Shown: piece after piece, positions 7,512 through 16,721 of the stretch
Numbering within the stretch: position 1 is the stretch's first letter
Layout of the letters: every line of letters begins with the position of its first letter
NCBI GenBank assembly: GCA_030691385.1
Contig: JAUYEI010000077.1
Location: forward strand, 1-46,167
From: Azonexus sp.
Lineage (GTDB): Bacteria > Pseudomonadota > Gammaproteobacteria > Burkholderiales > Rhodocyclaceae
DNA: 46,167 bases
Reading direction: 5' to 3'
Program-made: the position numbers and the translations under genes
Notes under the pieces: model-generated
Told to the model about the DNA's origin: nothing
Seen by the model: only the letters and a program-made list of their open reading frames with translations
Database searches by the model: none

Positions 7512-7667
7512 AACCCGCCGACGGCGGTCCGCATCGCCGGCCGCCGCCGTCCCTCCACCGGCAAGACTATCGTTGCCTTGCACCGCGCGGTCGTTTGAGT
7601 TCTTGGACGAGGCTACAAGGTAGTTGGCTCGACAAATTTCCACGGCCTCAACTTGAAGGGTTTCACT

Positions 7668-8129
7668 ATGCTCATCCTCCCGTCTTTCCGCTTCTTCGCG
7701 ATGACATTTCTCCTTGCTGCTGCCGCTCATGCACAATCCTCTATCCTCGCGGAGGCCAACTCAGGTGAGCAGGTCTACAAAGCTATGTGCGCGGCCTGCC
7801 ACGAGACTGGCGTTGCCCTTGCACCAAAGCTCGGTGATCGCGCAGCTTGGACGCCCCTGATCGCGGAGGGCCAGCATGTCCTAACGGGGCACGCCTGGGT
7901 TGGCGTTCGTGCAATGCCCCCTCGTGGTGGCAGCGCCAAACTCCCCCTGGCTGATTTCGCGCGCGCGGTTGCGTTCATGGCACGGACTTCCGGAGCAAAC
8001 TGGAAGGATCCTGATTCCAGGCTCTTGCTCGAGATCGTCAAGGAGGCTGACAAGCGCCTCACAAAGTCAATCAAGGAACAGCAGGCAATGCAACGCGAGT
8101 TGCACAGTATTGCCAAGGCTGCCAAGTAG
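7668..8129 (+). CDS. Small periplasmic c-type cytochrome (cytochrome c5-like)
   Basis: A 153-residue secreted monohaem cytochrome. Signal peptide residues 1-22 end at AHA. The haem motif CAACH gives C41, C44 and H45; M83 in VRAMPPRGG is the likely axial ligand. This CAACH...MPPRGG layout is typical of cytochrome c5-type proteins, but a helical C-terminal extension of about 50 residues (KEADKRLTKSIKEQQAMQRE) is unusual. I chose the ATG at 7668 with GAAGGG 7 bases upstream, not the TTG at 7653. It is the last gene before the second oxidoreductase 3' end and a repeat fragment. Electron donor and acceptor are unknown. Confidence 0.88.
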   Translation: MLILPSFRFFAMTFLLAAAAHAQSSILAEANSGEQVYKAMCAACHETGVALAPKLGDRAAWTPLIAEGQHVLTGHAWVGVRAMPPRGGSAKLPLADFARAVAFMARTSGANWKDPDSRLLLEIVKEADKRLTKSIKEQQAMQRELHSIAKAAK

Positions 8130-8200
8130 GCACGCCTAACCGCAGCGTGGCCTAAGGGGCCGAGAAACAATAACGTGAACATCCTGGCTGTGCTGGCGGG

Positions 8201-8275
8201 CGCGCTGCGGCGTCGCTTCGCGCCGGCCATCCCGCCCAGGCGCACCATCTGCCACGTCCAACCGAGGTTTCAAGG
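8201..8275 (+). repeat. Right-end fragment of the terminal-inverted-repeat element (copy 2)
   Basis: About 75 bases match 26878-26951, including GCGCACCATCTGCCACGTCC and the terminus CCGAGGTTTCAAGG. The left part of the element is missing. It ends two bases before the stop codon of the oxidoreductase gene, exactly where the duplicated 3' segment begins. Confidence 0.85.
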
Positions 8276-8276
8276 T

Positions 8277-11200
8277 TCAAGCGAGTTGCCGCAACGCCTC
8301 CCGTCGGCCAGCCACCTTCGCCGCCGCCTCGCTGCGCACCGGTCCGAATCCGCGTACCTCGGCTGGCCAGTTGGCGAGTGCCACGAGTTCCGGGTTCGGG
8401 CTGTGCCCGACGATGAAGTCGAGGTCGCTTTCGTAGTCGGCGAGTAGCTGGCGGTCCAGCTTGTTTTCCTGGCTGTTTTTCCACGGATCGAGCCAGCTAC
8501 CGCGCCAGTGGCGGGCTTTGGCCATGATCCCGAATGCCGGCAGCACCCAGGCGCCGAAGCGGATTTTCTTCGGCCGGCCGCCCGGGCCGGGGCGGCTCAG
8601 TCCGGGTGGGGCGAGGTGGAAGCTCAGGCGCAGGTCGCCGGCGAAGCGTTCGTTCAGGCTCTTCACGAAATCGGTCTGGGCGTACAGGCGGGCGACTTCC
8701 CAGGCGTCTTTGGGGGCGAGCAGGCGGGCGTATTGGGTGGCGACGGTGCGGGTCAGGTCGTCGTTGCCGAGGCGGCGAATGGATTCGACGCGGCTGGTGT
8801 AGCGGGCGGCGAGGTCGGCGTCCTGGTAGGCGGTGAGGTGTTCGACGCGGCTGGCGATCAGTTCATCCAGCGTCTGTTCCGGCAAGGGCTGGCCGGTGAG
8901 CGGGCCGGCGATTTTGGCGACTTTTTCCGGGTCGACCGCAGCGCGCCGGCCCCATTCGAATGCCTGGCGGTTGGCGTCGACGGCGGCGCCGTTGAGAACG
9001 ATGGCGCGGTCAAGGGCGGCAGCGGAAACGGGCACCAGGCCGAGTTGCCAGGCGTAGCCGAGGAGCAGCATGTTGCCGTAGAGGGCGTCGCCCATCAGGC
9101 GGCTGGCGAGATGCTGGGCGTCGATGAACTGGACGTGCTCGGCGCCGAGGGTTTCGCTCAGTTGGGACTTGAGGCCGGCCAGCGGGAAGTGCCAGTCGCG
9201 GTTGCGGGTGAACTCGGCGGTCGGCGTTTCGGTGCAACTGACGACGGCGCGCGTGCGGCCTTCGAGCATTTTCGCCAGGGCTTCGGTGCTGGCGCTGACG
9301 ACGAGGTCGCCGCCGAGTACGGCATGGGCTTCGCCGGTGGCGATGCGGGCGGCGTGGATGTCTTCCGGCCGGTCGGCGATGCGCAGGTGGGAGAAGACGG
9401 CGCCGTATTTTTGCGCCAGGCCGGTCATGTCGAGGGTCGAAATGCCCTTGCCGTCGAGGTGGGCGGCCATGCCGACGAGGGCGCCGAGGGTGATGACGCC
9501 CATGCCGCCGACGCCGGTGATGAGCAGGTTGTAGGGCTGGGTCGTGGCGGGCAGTTTGGGCGATTTCAAAATTGGCCAGTTTTTCGGGTTGACCGTGGGA
9601 CTCACTGTTTTGCGCGGTTTGCCGCCTTCGATGGTGACGAAGCTCGGGCAGAAGCCGTTGACGCAGGAGAAGTCCTGGTTGCACGACGACTGGTCGATCT
9701 GGCGCTTGGTGCCGAAGTCGGTTTCGACCGGCACGATGGACAGGCAGTTCGATTGCACCGAGCAGTCGCCGCAGCCTTCACAGACGGCTTCGTTGATGAC
9801 GACACGCTGGGCGATGGCCGGTAGCTTGCCGCGTTTGCGCCGGCGGCGGGCTTCGGTGGCGCAGACCTGGTCGTAGATGAGGACGGTGACGCCGGGTTCT
9901 TCGCGCAATTCGCGCTGGACGGTGTCGAGTTCGTCGCGGTGGCGGATCGGGACGTTGGGGGCGAGGTCGGTGATGTCGGCGTATTTGGCCGGGTCGTTGG
10001 TGACAATCACCGTGCGGCTCACCCCTTCCGCTTCGAGCTGGCGGGTCAGTCGGGCGACGCTCAGGTTGCCGTCCACCGGCTGGCCGCCGGTCATCGCCAC
10101 GGCGTCGTTGTAGAGGATCTTGTAGGTGATCGGCACCTTGGCGGCGATGGACTGCCGGATGGCGAGGATGCCGGAGTGGAAGTAGGTGCCGTCGCCGAGA
10201 TTGGCGAAGATGTGTTTTTCGCTCGTGAAGGGCGCCTGACCGACCCAGGGCACACCTTCGCCGCCCATGTGGGTGAAGGTCGACGTGCTGCGATCCATCC
10301 ACGTCACCATGTAGTGGCAGCCGATGCCGGCGACGGCGCGCGAGCCTTCCGGCACGCGGGTCGAGCTGTTGTGCGGGCAGCCGGAGCAGAAATGCGGTTT
10401 GCGCTCGGCGAGGACGATGGGGGTCAGTGCGGCTTTCTGCTTGCTTTCGATCAGGGCGAGGCGGGCGGCGATGGTCGGCGAGGTGAAGAAACGGCCGATG
10501 CGTTCGGCGATGACGCGGGCGATGGTGGCGACCGGCAGTTCGCCGGTGGCCGGCAGCAGCCAGTTGCCTTCGCTCCACTCGCCGATTTCGTCAAACTTGC
10601 CGATGACGCGCGGGCGGACATCGTCCTTCCAGTTGTACAGCTCTTCTTTCAACTGGTATTCGAGCAGTTGGCGTTTTTCCTCGACGACGAGGATTTCCTC
10701 CAGTCCTTCGGCAAAGTGGCGCACACCTTCCGGCTCCAGCGGCCAGACCATGCCGACCTTGAACAGCCGGATGCCGATTTCGGCGGCCAGCGCATCGTCG
10801 ATGCCGAGTTCGTCGAGGGCCTGGCGGACGTCGAGATAGCTTTTGCCGGCGGTCAGGATGCCGAGGCGCGGGGCGGGCGAGTCGATGATCAGCTTGTTGA
10901 GCCCGTTGGCCCGGCAGTAGGCCAGCGCGGCGTAGAGCTTGTGGTTGAGCAGGCGGGCTTCCTGGACCAGCGGCGGGTCGGGCCAGCGGATGTTGAGGCC
11001 GTCCGCCGGCAATTTGAAATTTGGCGGAAAAATCGGGTTGACCGTAGCAATGTCGATGCTCACCGAAGCCGAGGTCTCGACCGTGTCGGCCAGCGCCTTG
11101 AAGGCCACCCAGCAGCCGGAATAGCGGCTCATCGCCCAGCCGTGCAGGCCGAAATCGAGGTATTCCTGGACATTGGCCGGGTAGAGCACCGGCATCATGA

Positions 11201-11723
11201 CCGCCTTGAAAAAGTGTTCGGTCTGGTGCGGCAGGGTCGAGGATTTTGCCGCGTGGTCGTCGCCGGCAATGACCAGCACGCCGCCGAATTTCGATGTGCC
11301 AGCGGCGTTGGCGTGGCGGAAAACGTCGCCGCAGCGGTCGACGCCCGGACCCTTGCCGTACCACAGGCCGAAAACGCCGTCGTAGAGCGCGCCGGGAAAG
11401 AGATTGACCTGCTGGCTGCCCCACACGGCGGTCGCCGCCATGTCTTCGTTGAGGCCGGGCTGGAAGGTGATGTGGTGTTCGGCGAGGTGTTCCTTGGCCT
11501 TCCACAGGCCGAGATCGAGGTTGCCGAGCGGGCTGCCGCGGTAGCCGGAAATGAAGCCGGCGGTGTCGAGCCCGGCGGCAAGGTCGCGCTCGCGCTGCAG
11601 CATGGGCAGGCGGATCAGCGCCTGAGTGCCGGTCAGGAAGACGCGGCCGGAATGGCGGGTGTATTTGTCGTCGAGCGACGCGGACAGGTCGGTCGGCAAG
11701 GGCGGTTGCGCCAGATTGCTCAT
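8277..11723 (-). CDS. Indolepyruvate ferredoxin oxidoreductase family protein (fused alpha/beta)
   Basis: An 1148-residue fused 2-oxoacid:ferredoxin oxidoreductase, expected to decarboxylate aryl- or branched-chain 2-oxoacids to acyl-CoA with thiamine diphosphate and reduce a ferredoxin. The N-terminal PP/pyrimidine-type domain starts near GFISGYRGSPLGNLD. A CSGCPHN motif lies near 425 and the ThDP motif GDGTYFHSG...NDAVAMTGGQ near 495-540. A cysteine-rich Fe-S region (CEGCGDCSVQSNC...CNQDFSC...CP) lies around 640-700, then the gamma-type domain begins at LLITGVGGMGVITLG (about 730). Two copies of the 37-bp motif lie antisense within it (residues about 225-237 and 708-720) without apparent indels. 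The last 350 bases are duplicated at 4850-5200. The substrate cannot be fixed from sequence. Confidence 0.93.
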   Translation of the reverse strand: MSNLAQPPLPTDLSASLDDKYTRHSGRVFLTGTQALIRLPMLQRERDLAAGLDTAGFISGYRGSPLGNLDLGLWKAKEHLAEHHITFQPGLNEDMAATAVWGSQQVNLFPGALYDGVFGLWYGKGPGVDRCGDVFRHANAAGTSKFGGVLVIAGDDHAAKSSTLPHQTEHFFKAVMMPVLYPANVQEYLDFGLHGWAMSRYSGCWVAFKALADTVETSASVSIDIATVNPIFPPNFKLPADGLNIRWPDPPLVQEARLLNHKLYAALAYCRANGLNKLIIDSPAPRLGILTAGKSYLDVRQALDELGIDDALAAEIGIRLFKVGMVWPLEPEGVRHFAEGLEEILVVEEKRQLLEYQLKEELYNWKDDVRPRVIGKFDEIGEWSEGNWLLPATGELPVATIARVIAERIGRFFTSPTIAARLALIESKQKAALTPIVLAERKPHFCSGCPHNSSTRVPEGSRAVAGIGCHYMVTWMDRSTSTFTHMGGEGVPWVGQAPFTSEKHIFANLGDGTYFHSGILAIRQSIAAKVPITYKILYNDAVAMTGGQPVDGNLSVARLTRQLEAEGVSRTVIVTNDPAKYADITDLAPNVPIRHRDELDTVQRELREEPGVTVLIYDQVCATEARRRRKRGKLPAIAQRVVINEAVCEGCGDCSVQSNCLSIVPVETDFGTKRQIDQSSCNQDFSCVNGFCPSFVTIEGGKPRKTVSPTVNPKNWPILKSPKLPATTQPYNLLITGVGGMGVITLGALVGMAAHLDGKGISTLDMTGLAQKYGAVFSHLRIADRPEDIHAARIATGEAHAVLGGDLVVSASTEALAKMLEGRTRAVVSCTETPTAEFTRNRDWHFPLAGLKSQLSETLGAEHVQFIDAQHLASRLMGDALYGNMLLLGYAWQLGLVPVSAAALDRAIVLNGAAVDANRQAFEWGRRAAVDPEKVAKIAGPLTGQPLPEQTLDELIASRVEHLTAYQDADLAARYTSRVESIRRLGNDDLTRTVATQYARLLAPKDAWEVARLYAQTDFVKSLNERFAGDLRLSFHLAPPGLSRPGPGGRPKKIRFGAWVLPAFGIMAKARHWRGSWLDPWKNSQENKLDRQLLADYESDLDFIVGHSPNPELVALANWPAEVRGFGPVRSEAAAKVAGRREALRQLA
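9564..9600 (+). repeat. 37-bp dispersed motif, copy B (inside the oxidoreductase gene)
   Basis: TTTCAAAATTGGCC, A/T tract, TCGGGTTGACCGTGGGA. It is antisense to the gene and encodes SPTVNPKNWPILK on the coding strand, just before the gamma-domain. The family has a variable linker here. Confidence 0.88.
11013..11049 (+). repeat. 37-bp dispersed motif, copy C (inside the oxidoreductase gene)
   Basis: TTTGAAATTTGGCG, A-rich tract, TCGGGTTGACCGTAGCA. It is antisense and encodes ATVNPIFPPNFKL at about residues 225-237, where family members carry a similar short segment before GLNIRWPD. Confidence 0.82.
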
Positions 11724-11841
11724 CTTTGTCTCCGGTTATGACGCCTTGTGGGCGCTGTTGGATACCGCCACGCCGGGGGTGTTGGTTTGACGGTCTGGAG
11801 GTTGGATTGTCATCGCCGGACAATGTTCCGGCCATGCGGGA

Positions 11842-13707
11842 TTACCCGGGCAAACCGAGGCGCAGCGTGAAGCTGAAAGTGCTGCCGAGGCCTTCCTGGC
11901 TGCGCACGGTCAGATGGCCGCCCATCATGTCGACGAGCTGGCTCGAAATGGTCAGGCCGAGGCCGGTGCCGCCGAAATTGCGGGTGGTCGAACTGTCGGC
12001 CTGGGCGAAGGCATGGAAGATCGCTTCCAGACGGTCGGCCGGGATGCCGATGCCGGTGTCGGCGATGTCGACGGCCAGCATGATGTCGCTGTTTCCTGTT
12101 TCGACGATGCGCACGCTGACCGCAATGCTGCCGGCGAGCGTGAACTTGACGGCATTGCCGATCAGGTTGAGCAAGACCTGGCGGATGCGCAGCGGGTCGC
12201 CGATCAGCGTCTCGGGCAACTCCGCCGGCAGGCTGCATTCGCTGGTCAGGCCTTTGTCCCTGATCTGCGGCGCCATGAGGCGGAGGACGTCGCTGAGCAG
12301 GGGAGCGAATTCGAACGGCGTATGTTCGATATGCAGCTTGCCGGCCTCGATCTTCGAGACATCGAGAATGTCGTTGAGGATGGCCAGCAGGCTGTTGGCC
12401 GATGCCTTGGCGATACCCAGGTATTCCCGGGTCTCGTCGTCGAGCGTGTTCATCCGGGCCAGCTCGATCATGCCGATGACCCCGTTCATCGGCGTCCGCA
12501 GTTCATGGCTCATGTTGGCCAGAAACTCGGTCTTCGCCTGGTTCGCCGCTTCTGCCGACTCCTTGGCGGTTGCCAGGTTTTCCATCATTTTCGAGCGTTG
12601 TTCCTCGCTGGCGGCCAGGGCCAGTTCAGCCGTGTTGCGGGCGCCGAGAAACTCGTTGAAGGCGGCGGCGACAGTGCAGATTTCGCTGCTGCCGATTTCG
12701 GCCACCGGCTCGGCGGCCCGCCCCGGACGCATGGCACTGGCCCGTTGGCGCATGGCGGCGGCGAGCTGGCCGAGTGGCCGCGAGATGCGCACCGAAAAAA
12801 GCCAGAGCAGCGGGGTGGCGAGCAACATGAGCAGGACGGTAATTGTCGCCATGCGCTGTTCGATGTTGCGGATGGGCTGGAAAGCCTCGCTGCTGGGAAT
12901 GACCGAGGCAATGATCCAGTCCGTCGAGGCCAGGCGTTTGAAGGTGAACAGGCCGTCCAGCCCCCGGCTGTTGGTGCCTTCGAGGGTTCCTTCGAAACCG
13001 GTGAGAGCCCGCTCAAAGGCCGGGTTCGAACCGGCCGGCCCGGCTTCCTTCATGATGCGATCCTTGTCTGGATGGGCAATGACCAGCCGGTCCCTGCTGA
13101 CCAGGTACAAATAGCCGCTCTCGCCTATCTTGCGCGAGCCCAGCGTGCCGATCAGGTTGGGTTTGTAGAGGTTGAGCACGCCACCGACGATGGCGACCAG
13201 TTCGCCCTGGGCGTTGAGAACCGGGGCGGTCATGACGATGATCGGCTGTTGCGTCGCCTTGCCGAGGATGGGTTGGGAAATGCCGGGTTTGAGTGTCGTC
13301 TGGACCCGGCGGATGTAGTCCCGGCTGCTCATGTCGAGATTGCGTCGCCCCGGCTTGATCGGCCAGTCGACGAGCAGCAGGCCCTTGGCATCGAAGATGT
13401 AGAGATCATCGAACAGCATCAGCAAGGTGGTTCGCTCGCTCAGATGGCGTTCGAGCACCGTGAGGTCGGTCAGCCGGTCATGCGGGATTGTTCGGGTCGA
13501 ATTGGCCAGCGCGTTCAGGCGCTCCAGCAGTTTGTCGTCGATATTGCCGGCCAGTTCGCTGAGAAACGCGAACTGCTCGGCTTCGATACGCTTGCCCAGA
13601 TCTTCGCGCAGGATGGAGTATTGCCCGACGAACTGCGCGAGTAGCAGAATCAGCGCCGTGCCGATGGCGCCAATGGTGAGCTTGAGCTTGAGACTGAATG
13701 GCGACAT
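11842..13707 (-). CDS. Membrane Cache-HAMP histidine kinase
   Basis: A 621-residue sensor kinase. Transmembrane helix 1 is at about 10-30, a periplasmic double-Cache sensor spans 35-280 (contains [14 protein letters not shown] and DWIIASVIP), and helix 2 is at about 287-306. A HAMP domain follows ([12 protein letters not shown]). HisKA has H401 in [20 protein letters not shown]. The ATPase domain shows [20 protein letters not shown] and [11 protein letters not shown]. No receiver or Hpt domain follows, so it needs a separate response regulator, not visible nearby. I used the ATG at 13707, directly before the first helix; the longer frame adds a low-complexity stretch overlapping the next gene. 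Confidence 0.88.
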   Translation of the reverse strand: MSPFSLKLKLTIGAIGTALILLLAQFVGQYSILREDLGKRIEAEQFAFLSELAGNIDDKLLERLNALANSTRTIPHDRLTDLTVLERHLSERTTLLMLFDDLYIFDAKGLLLVDWPIKPGRRNLDMSSRDYIRRVQTTLKPGISQPILGKATQQPIIVMTAPVLNAQGELVAIVGGVLNLYKPNLIGTLGSRKIGESGYLYLVSRDRLVIAHPDKDRIMKEAGPAGSNPAFERALTGFEGTLEGTNSRGLDGLFTFKRLASTDWIIASVIPSSEAFQPIRNIEQRMATITVLLMLLATPLLWLFSVRISRPLGQLAAAMRQRASAMRPGRAAEPVAEIGSSEICTVAAAFNEFLGARNTAELALAASEEQRSKMMENLATAKESAEAANQAKTEFLANMSHELRTPMNGVIGMIELARMNTLDDETREYLGIAKASANSLLAILNDILDVSKIEAGKLHIEHTPFEFAPLLSDVLRLMAPQIRDKGLTSECSLPAELPETLIGDPLRIRQVLLNLIGNAVKFTLAGSIAVSVRIVETGNSDIMLAVDIADTGIGIPADRLEAIFHAFAQADSSTTRNFGGTGLGLTISSQLVDMMGGHLTVRSQEGLGSTFSFTLRLGLPG

Positions 13708-13822
13708 GGTCAGGCGGCAGGCGGCAGGACTATTTGCAGGCACGTCGAGTCGCCTTGGGAGAATCGGTGCCGGAAGTGTTGTTGCTGCGCTTGCCGGAGA
13801 GCGTCCGGTAGGGAGGAGGTGG

Positions 13823-15133
13823 TCACGGGAGGAATCGGGTGGCCTGGTCGAGGTCCGTGTGGGTATGGCCTTCGTAAAGCGCCGTGACGAATTTTCGCCA
13901 GACCAGATCCGGCTCGCCGATGCGGAAGCCGCAGTAATGCTGGTCATCGACATCGGTTTCCTGAACGACCTGGACGGTCAGTCGGGAGATTTCATTGAGG
14001 CCAAGCTGGACGGTGGCGTTGAGCCAGATATCGGCCGGAATCGGCTCGACGATGCGGGCCCGGAAACCGTAGCGCGACACTTCATTGACTTCGATATTGA
14101 TCGGTTTTTCAAAAAGCGGCGTCGCGTTGTTGAGGCGGGCCGGGCACTTGACGGAAAAGCGGCGGTGCTGGCGAATCTGCTGGGCGGCCCCTTTTTCGGG
14201 AAGTCCCGGCAGGACGCTGCGATATTCCGGCAGGTCGTAGATGAGGTGGAGCAGGGCTTTCTTGCGGTCGCTCAGTTCGGTGAAGACATTTGTTTTCTTG
14301 TTGAAGAAGTAGTCGATGAGGTCGGGCGTCAGCACCGGGTCATTGGTCGTGAAGAAGCGCCGGTGCGGAATCTGGATGTTGGCCAGCTTGGTTTCGCAGA
14401 AATAGTGATAGAGATTCCGGTTGTTGGCCTTGCCGGCGTAGGCCTTGCGCATGACTTCCGGCGCGTGCTTGAGGTCGAGCGAGGCGCCGACGGCCGGCGC
14501 GCCATTGACGAAGTCGTAGTTCTCGACGACGTTGGCGGTCAGTCGCTTGAAAAAGAGCAGCGACTCGTACATCTCGATATGGCGCGGATTGACGGCGATG
14601 ACCAGATGGCGCGTGTCGAAGAAGGTCGTGCAGTATTCGTACATGAACTTCATGAGCGGGAAGAGGATGGTTCCGCCTGTTCGCCGGTAGCGCGGATGCA
14701 CGGCGAGGGCCGAAACCTCGGCGATATTGCCTTCTTTTTCGCGGACGCCGGTCAGGTCGAAAATGCGCTGCAGTGGGAAGCCGATGGCGCTTTCGCGGAT
14801 CAGCGACAGCGTGCCGACGACCTGGTCGTCGAATTTGGCACACAGCGTCGTCGTCGTCGGCAAGGCGTGATAGACCGTGACGCGCATGCCGGATGGATCG
14901 GGGGTCATGAAGCCGCTGCTGACATAGGCGTCGTGCAGCAATTTGAAGCAGGCTTCGAGCTCTTCCCGGGTCTCGGCGATTTTCAGGACCAGGCGCTTGT
15001 TCGGCTCGGGATCGCAGTCAACAAAGGAGCGATAGACGTTGTGGCGGCTCTTCTGCGGCAACATCGCAAAAAGCTTGCGTGCTGTCTGGCTGAAGTAGAA
15101 CCGCAAACGGGCTAAGGCCGGCATCAAGCGCAC
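13823..15133 (-). CDS. GNAT/FeeM-type N-acyl amino acid synthase-like domain fused to PilZ
   Basis: A 436-residue two-domain protein. Residues about 50-260 resemble the FeeM/autoinducer-synthase branch of the GNAT fold: conserved [10 protein letters not shown] (67-76), then [18 protein letters not shown] (137-154), the acyl-carrier or CoA-binding arm. Residues about 318-425 form a PilZ domain, with the c-di-GMP-binding RxxxR motif at 321-325 (RQHRR) and a variant ExSxxG (E351, S353, G356) in place of the usual D/NxSxxG. The likely job is c-di-GMP-controlled acyl transfer to an amino acid or similar substrate. Both domain calls rest on motif recognition. It sits upstream of the kinase gene on the same strand with a gap of about 115 bases. 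Confidence 0.75.
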   Translation of the reverse strand: MRLMPALARLRFYFSQTARKLFAMLPQKSRHNVYRSFVDCDPEPNKRLVLKIAETREELEACFKLLHDAYVSSGFMTPDPSGMRVTVYHALPTTTTLCAKFDDQVVGTLSLIRESAIGFPLQRIFDLTGVREKEGNIAEVSALAVHPRYRRTGGTILFPLMKFMYEYCTTFFDTRHLVIAVNPRHIEMYESLLFFKRLTANVVENYDFVNGAPAVGASLDLKHAPEVMRKAYAGKANNRNLYHYFCETKLANIQIPHRRFFTTNDPVLTPDLIDYFFNKKTNVFTELSDRKKALLHLIYDLPEYRSVLPGLPEKGAAQQIRQHRRFSVKCPARLNNATPLFEKPINIEVNEVSRYGFRARIVEPIPADIWLNATVQLGLNEISRLTVQVVQETDVDDQHYCGFRIGEPDLVWRKFVTALYEGHTHTDLDQATRFLP

Positions 15134-15172
15134 TCAAAGGAAAAACTACGTTTTTATCATAGCACCTTATGA

Positions 15173-15207
15173 TTGACATGAATCAGGTGCCTCCGGACAA
15201 TCGGAGG
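15173..15207 (+). promoter_or_regulatory. Candidate sigma-70 promoter with palindrome around the -10, upstream of livJ
   Basis: TTGACA (15173-15178), 17 bases, GACAAT (15196-15201). The -10 is bracketed by the inverted repeat CCTCCG / CGGAGG (15190-15195 and 15202-15207), a natural position for a repressor operator or an RNA hairpin at the transcript 5' end. The livJ start is 40 bases further on. Confidence 0.5.
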
Positions 15208-15246
15208 ATACCGTTTTATCCACCCCAGAGATCAGGAGAAACACCG

Positions 15247-16650
15247 ATGCAAGCCAAGCTTTCCGTAGTTGCCCTCTCCGTTGCCGCTGCCTTTGCCCTG
15301 TCCGCCTGCGGCCAGAAGGAAGAGCCGAAACCCGTTGCTGCTCCGGCGCCGGCTGCCAAGCCGGAAGTGGTCGTCAAGCTCGGTCATGTTGCGCCGATGA
15401 CCGGCCCGCAGGCTCACCTCGGCAAGGACAACGAGAACGGCGCCGTGCTGGCCATCGAGGAACTGAACGCCAAGGGCATGGAAATTGGCGGCGCCAAGGT
15501 CAAGTTCCAGCTACTGGCCGAAGATGATGCGGCCGACCCGAAACAGGGCGCCATCGTTGCCCAGAAACTCGTCGATGCCAAGGTCAATGGCGTCATCGGC
15601 CACCTCAATTCGGGCACCACCATCCCGGCTTCCAAACTCTACGCCGACGCTGGCATTCCGCAGATTTCCGGTTCGGCGACCAATCCGAAATACACGCAGC
15701 AGGGCTTCGCCACGGCTTTCCGTGTCATGGCCAACGACGTCCAGCAGGGCAAGAGCCTCGGCGAGTTCGCTGTCAAGCAGGGCGTCAAGACGGTGGCCAT
15801 CGTCGATGACCGCACCGCCTACGGCCAGGGCCTGGCCGACGAGTTCAAGAAAGCGGCCGAAGCTTCCGGCATCAAGGTGGTGGCCAACGAATACACGACC
15901 GACAAGGCGACCGACTTCAAGGCCATCCTGACCAAGATCAAGTCGACCAAGGCTGAAATGGTCTTCTTCGGCGGCATGGATGCGCAGGGCGGCCCGATGG
16001 CCAAGCAGATGAAGGAACTCGGCATCAAGGCCAAGTTCCTCGGCGGTGACGGCGTGTGTACGCCGGAGTTCATGAAACTGGGTGGCCCGGCCACTGAAGG
16101 CCAGTTCTGCTCGCTGCCCGGCATGCCGCTGGAAAAACTGGCCAAGGGCCCGGAATTCCGCGAGAAGTTCAGCAAGAAGTTCGGTGCCGAGATCCAGCTT
16201 TACGCCCCGTATGTTTACGATGCCGTGATGGTCATGGCCGATTCGATGAAGCGGGCCGATTCGGTCGAGCCGGCCAAGTTCCTGCCGGCCGTCGGTCAGA
16301 CCAAGTACGACGGGGTGACGGCGATGGTCGAGTTCGATGCGCTGGGCGACCTCAAGGGCGGTGCCATTTCCATCTACAAATACACGGGTGGCAAGCTCGA
16401 GTATGTCGAGACGCTGGGTGGCAGCACGATGGAAATGGCCAAGGCTGAAGTCAAGGAAGCCGTTGCCGAAGTGAAGGATGCGGCCAAGGCCGTGGCCGGC
16501 GCCGCGACGGCGGTGGGCAAGGAAGCGGTCAGCGATGTCAAGGATGCGGCCAAGGCGGCGACCGAGGCTGGCAAGGATGCCGTCAAGGCCGGCGCCGAGG
16601 CAGTCAAGAATGCGGCCGATGCGACCAAGGCGGCGGTCGAGAAGAAGTAA
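15247..16650 (+). CDS. livJ: Branched-chain amino acid ABC transporter substrate-binding lipoprotein with helical tail
   Basis: A 467-residue periplasmic binding protein, first gene of the liv set. Signal peptide with lipobox LSAC gives lipidated C21. The Leu/Ile/Val-binding fold runs about 48-395 (VVVKLGHVAPMTGPQAHLGK, GVIGHLNSGTTIPASKLYAD, YTTDKATDFKAILTKIKSTK). The start at 15247 follows AGGAG. Unusually, residues about 397-467 form a low-complexity Ala/Lys/Glu/Val tail with repeated VKDAAKA units, resembling LEA-like or apolipoprotein-like amphipathic helices. Normal family members end before this. The tail should be helical; its role is unknown. The ligand may be a branched-chain amino acid, an amide or another small molecule. 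Confidence 0.9.
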   Translation: MQAKLSVVALSVAAAFALSACGQKEEPKPVAAPAPAAKPEVVVKLGHVAPMTGPQAHLGKDNENGAVLAIEELNAKGMEIGGAKVKFQLLAEDDAADPKQGAIVAQKLVDAKVNGVIGHLNSGTTIPASKLYADAGIPQISGSATNPKYTQQGFATAFRVMANDVQQGKSLGEFAVKQGVKTVAIVDDRTAYGQGLADEFKKAAEASGIKVVANEYTTDKATDFKAILTKIKSTKAEMVFFGGMDAQGGPMAKQMKELGIKAKFLGGDGVCTPEFMKLGGPATEGQFCSLPGMPLEKLAKGPEFREKFSKKFGAEIQLYAPYVYDAVMVMADSMKRADSVEPAKFLPAVGQTKYDGVTAMVEFDALGDLKGGAISIYKYTGGKLEYVETLGGSTMEMAKAEVKEAVAEVKDAAKAVAGAATAVGKEAVSDVKDAAKAATEAGKDAVKAGAEAVKNAADATKAAVEKK

Positions 16651-16668
16651 TCGTGTAATCCGCTGCAT

Positions 16669-16696
16669 GGAAACGGCACCGCAAGGTGCCGTTTCC
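16669..16696 (+). terminator. Hairpin between livJ and livH
   Basis: A perfect 12-bp stem (GGAAACGGCACC / GGTGCCGTTTCC) with a GCAA tetraloop, followed by TTAT rather than a T-run. It is more likely an mRNA-stabilising or partial terminator structure that lowers expression of the permease genes relative to the binding protein. Confidence 0.6.
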
Positions 16697-16721
16697 TTAT
16701 GTTCCAGAAGAAAAAGACTAA

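Noticed and set aside
8908..8945. Possible tenth copy of the 37-bp motif inside the oxidoreductase gene (TTTTGGCGACTTTTTCCGGG then TCGACCGC).
   Set aside because: It needs a one-base insertion and the encoded AAVDPEKVAKIAG looks like ordinary protein sequence; kept out of the count.
8508..11741. Long plus-strand open frames (438 and 600 codons) opposite the oxidoreductase gene.
   Set aside because: They mirror codon positions of a GC-rich gene on the other strand, have no recognisable domains and lack sensible starts.
11815..11832. Inverted repeat GCCGGA / TCCGGC between the oxidoreductase and second kinase genes.
   Set aside because: Stem of six with no T-run on either strand; not enough for a terminator or operator call.
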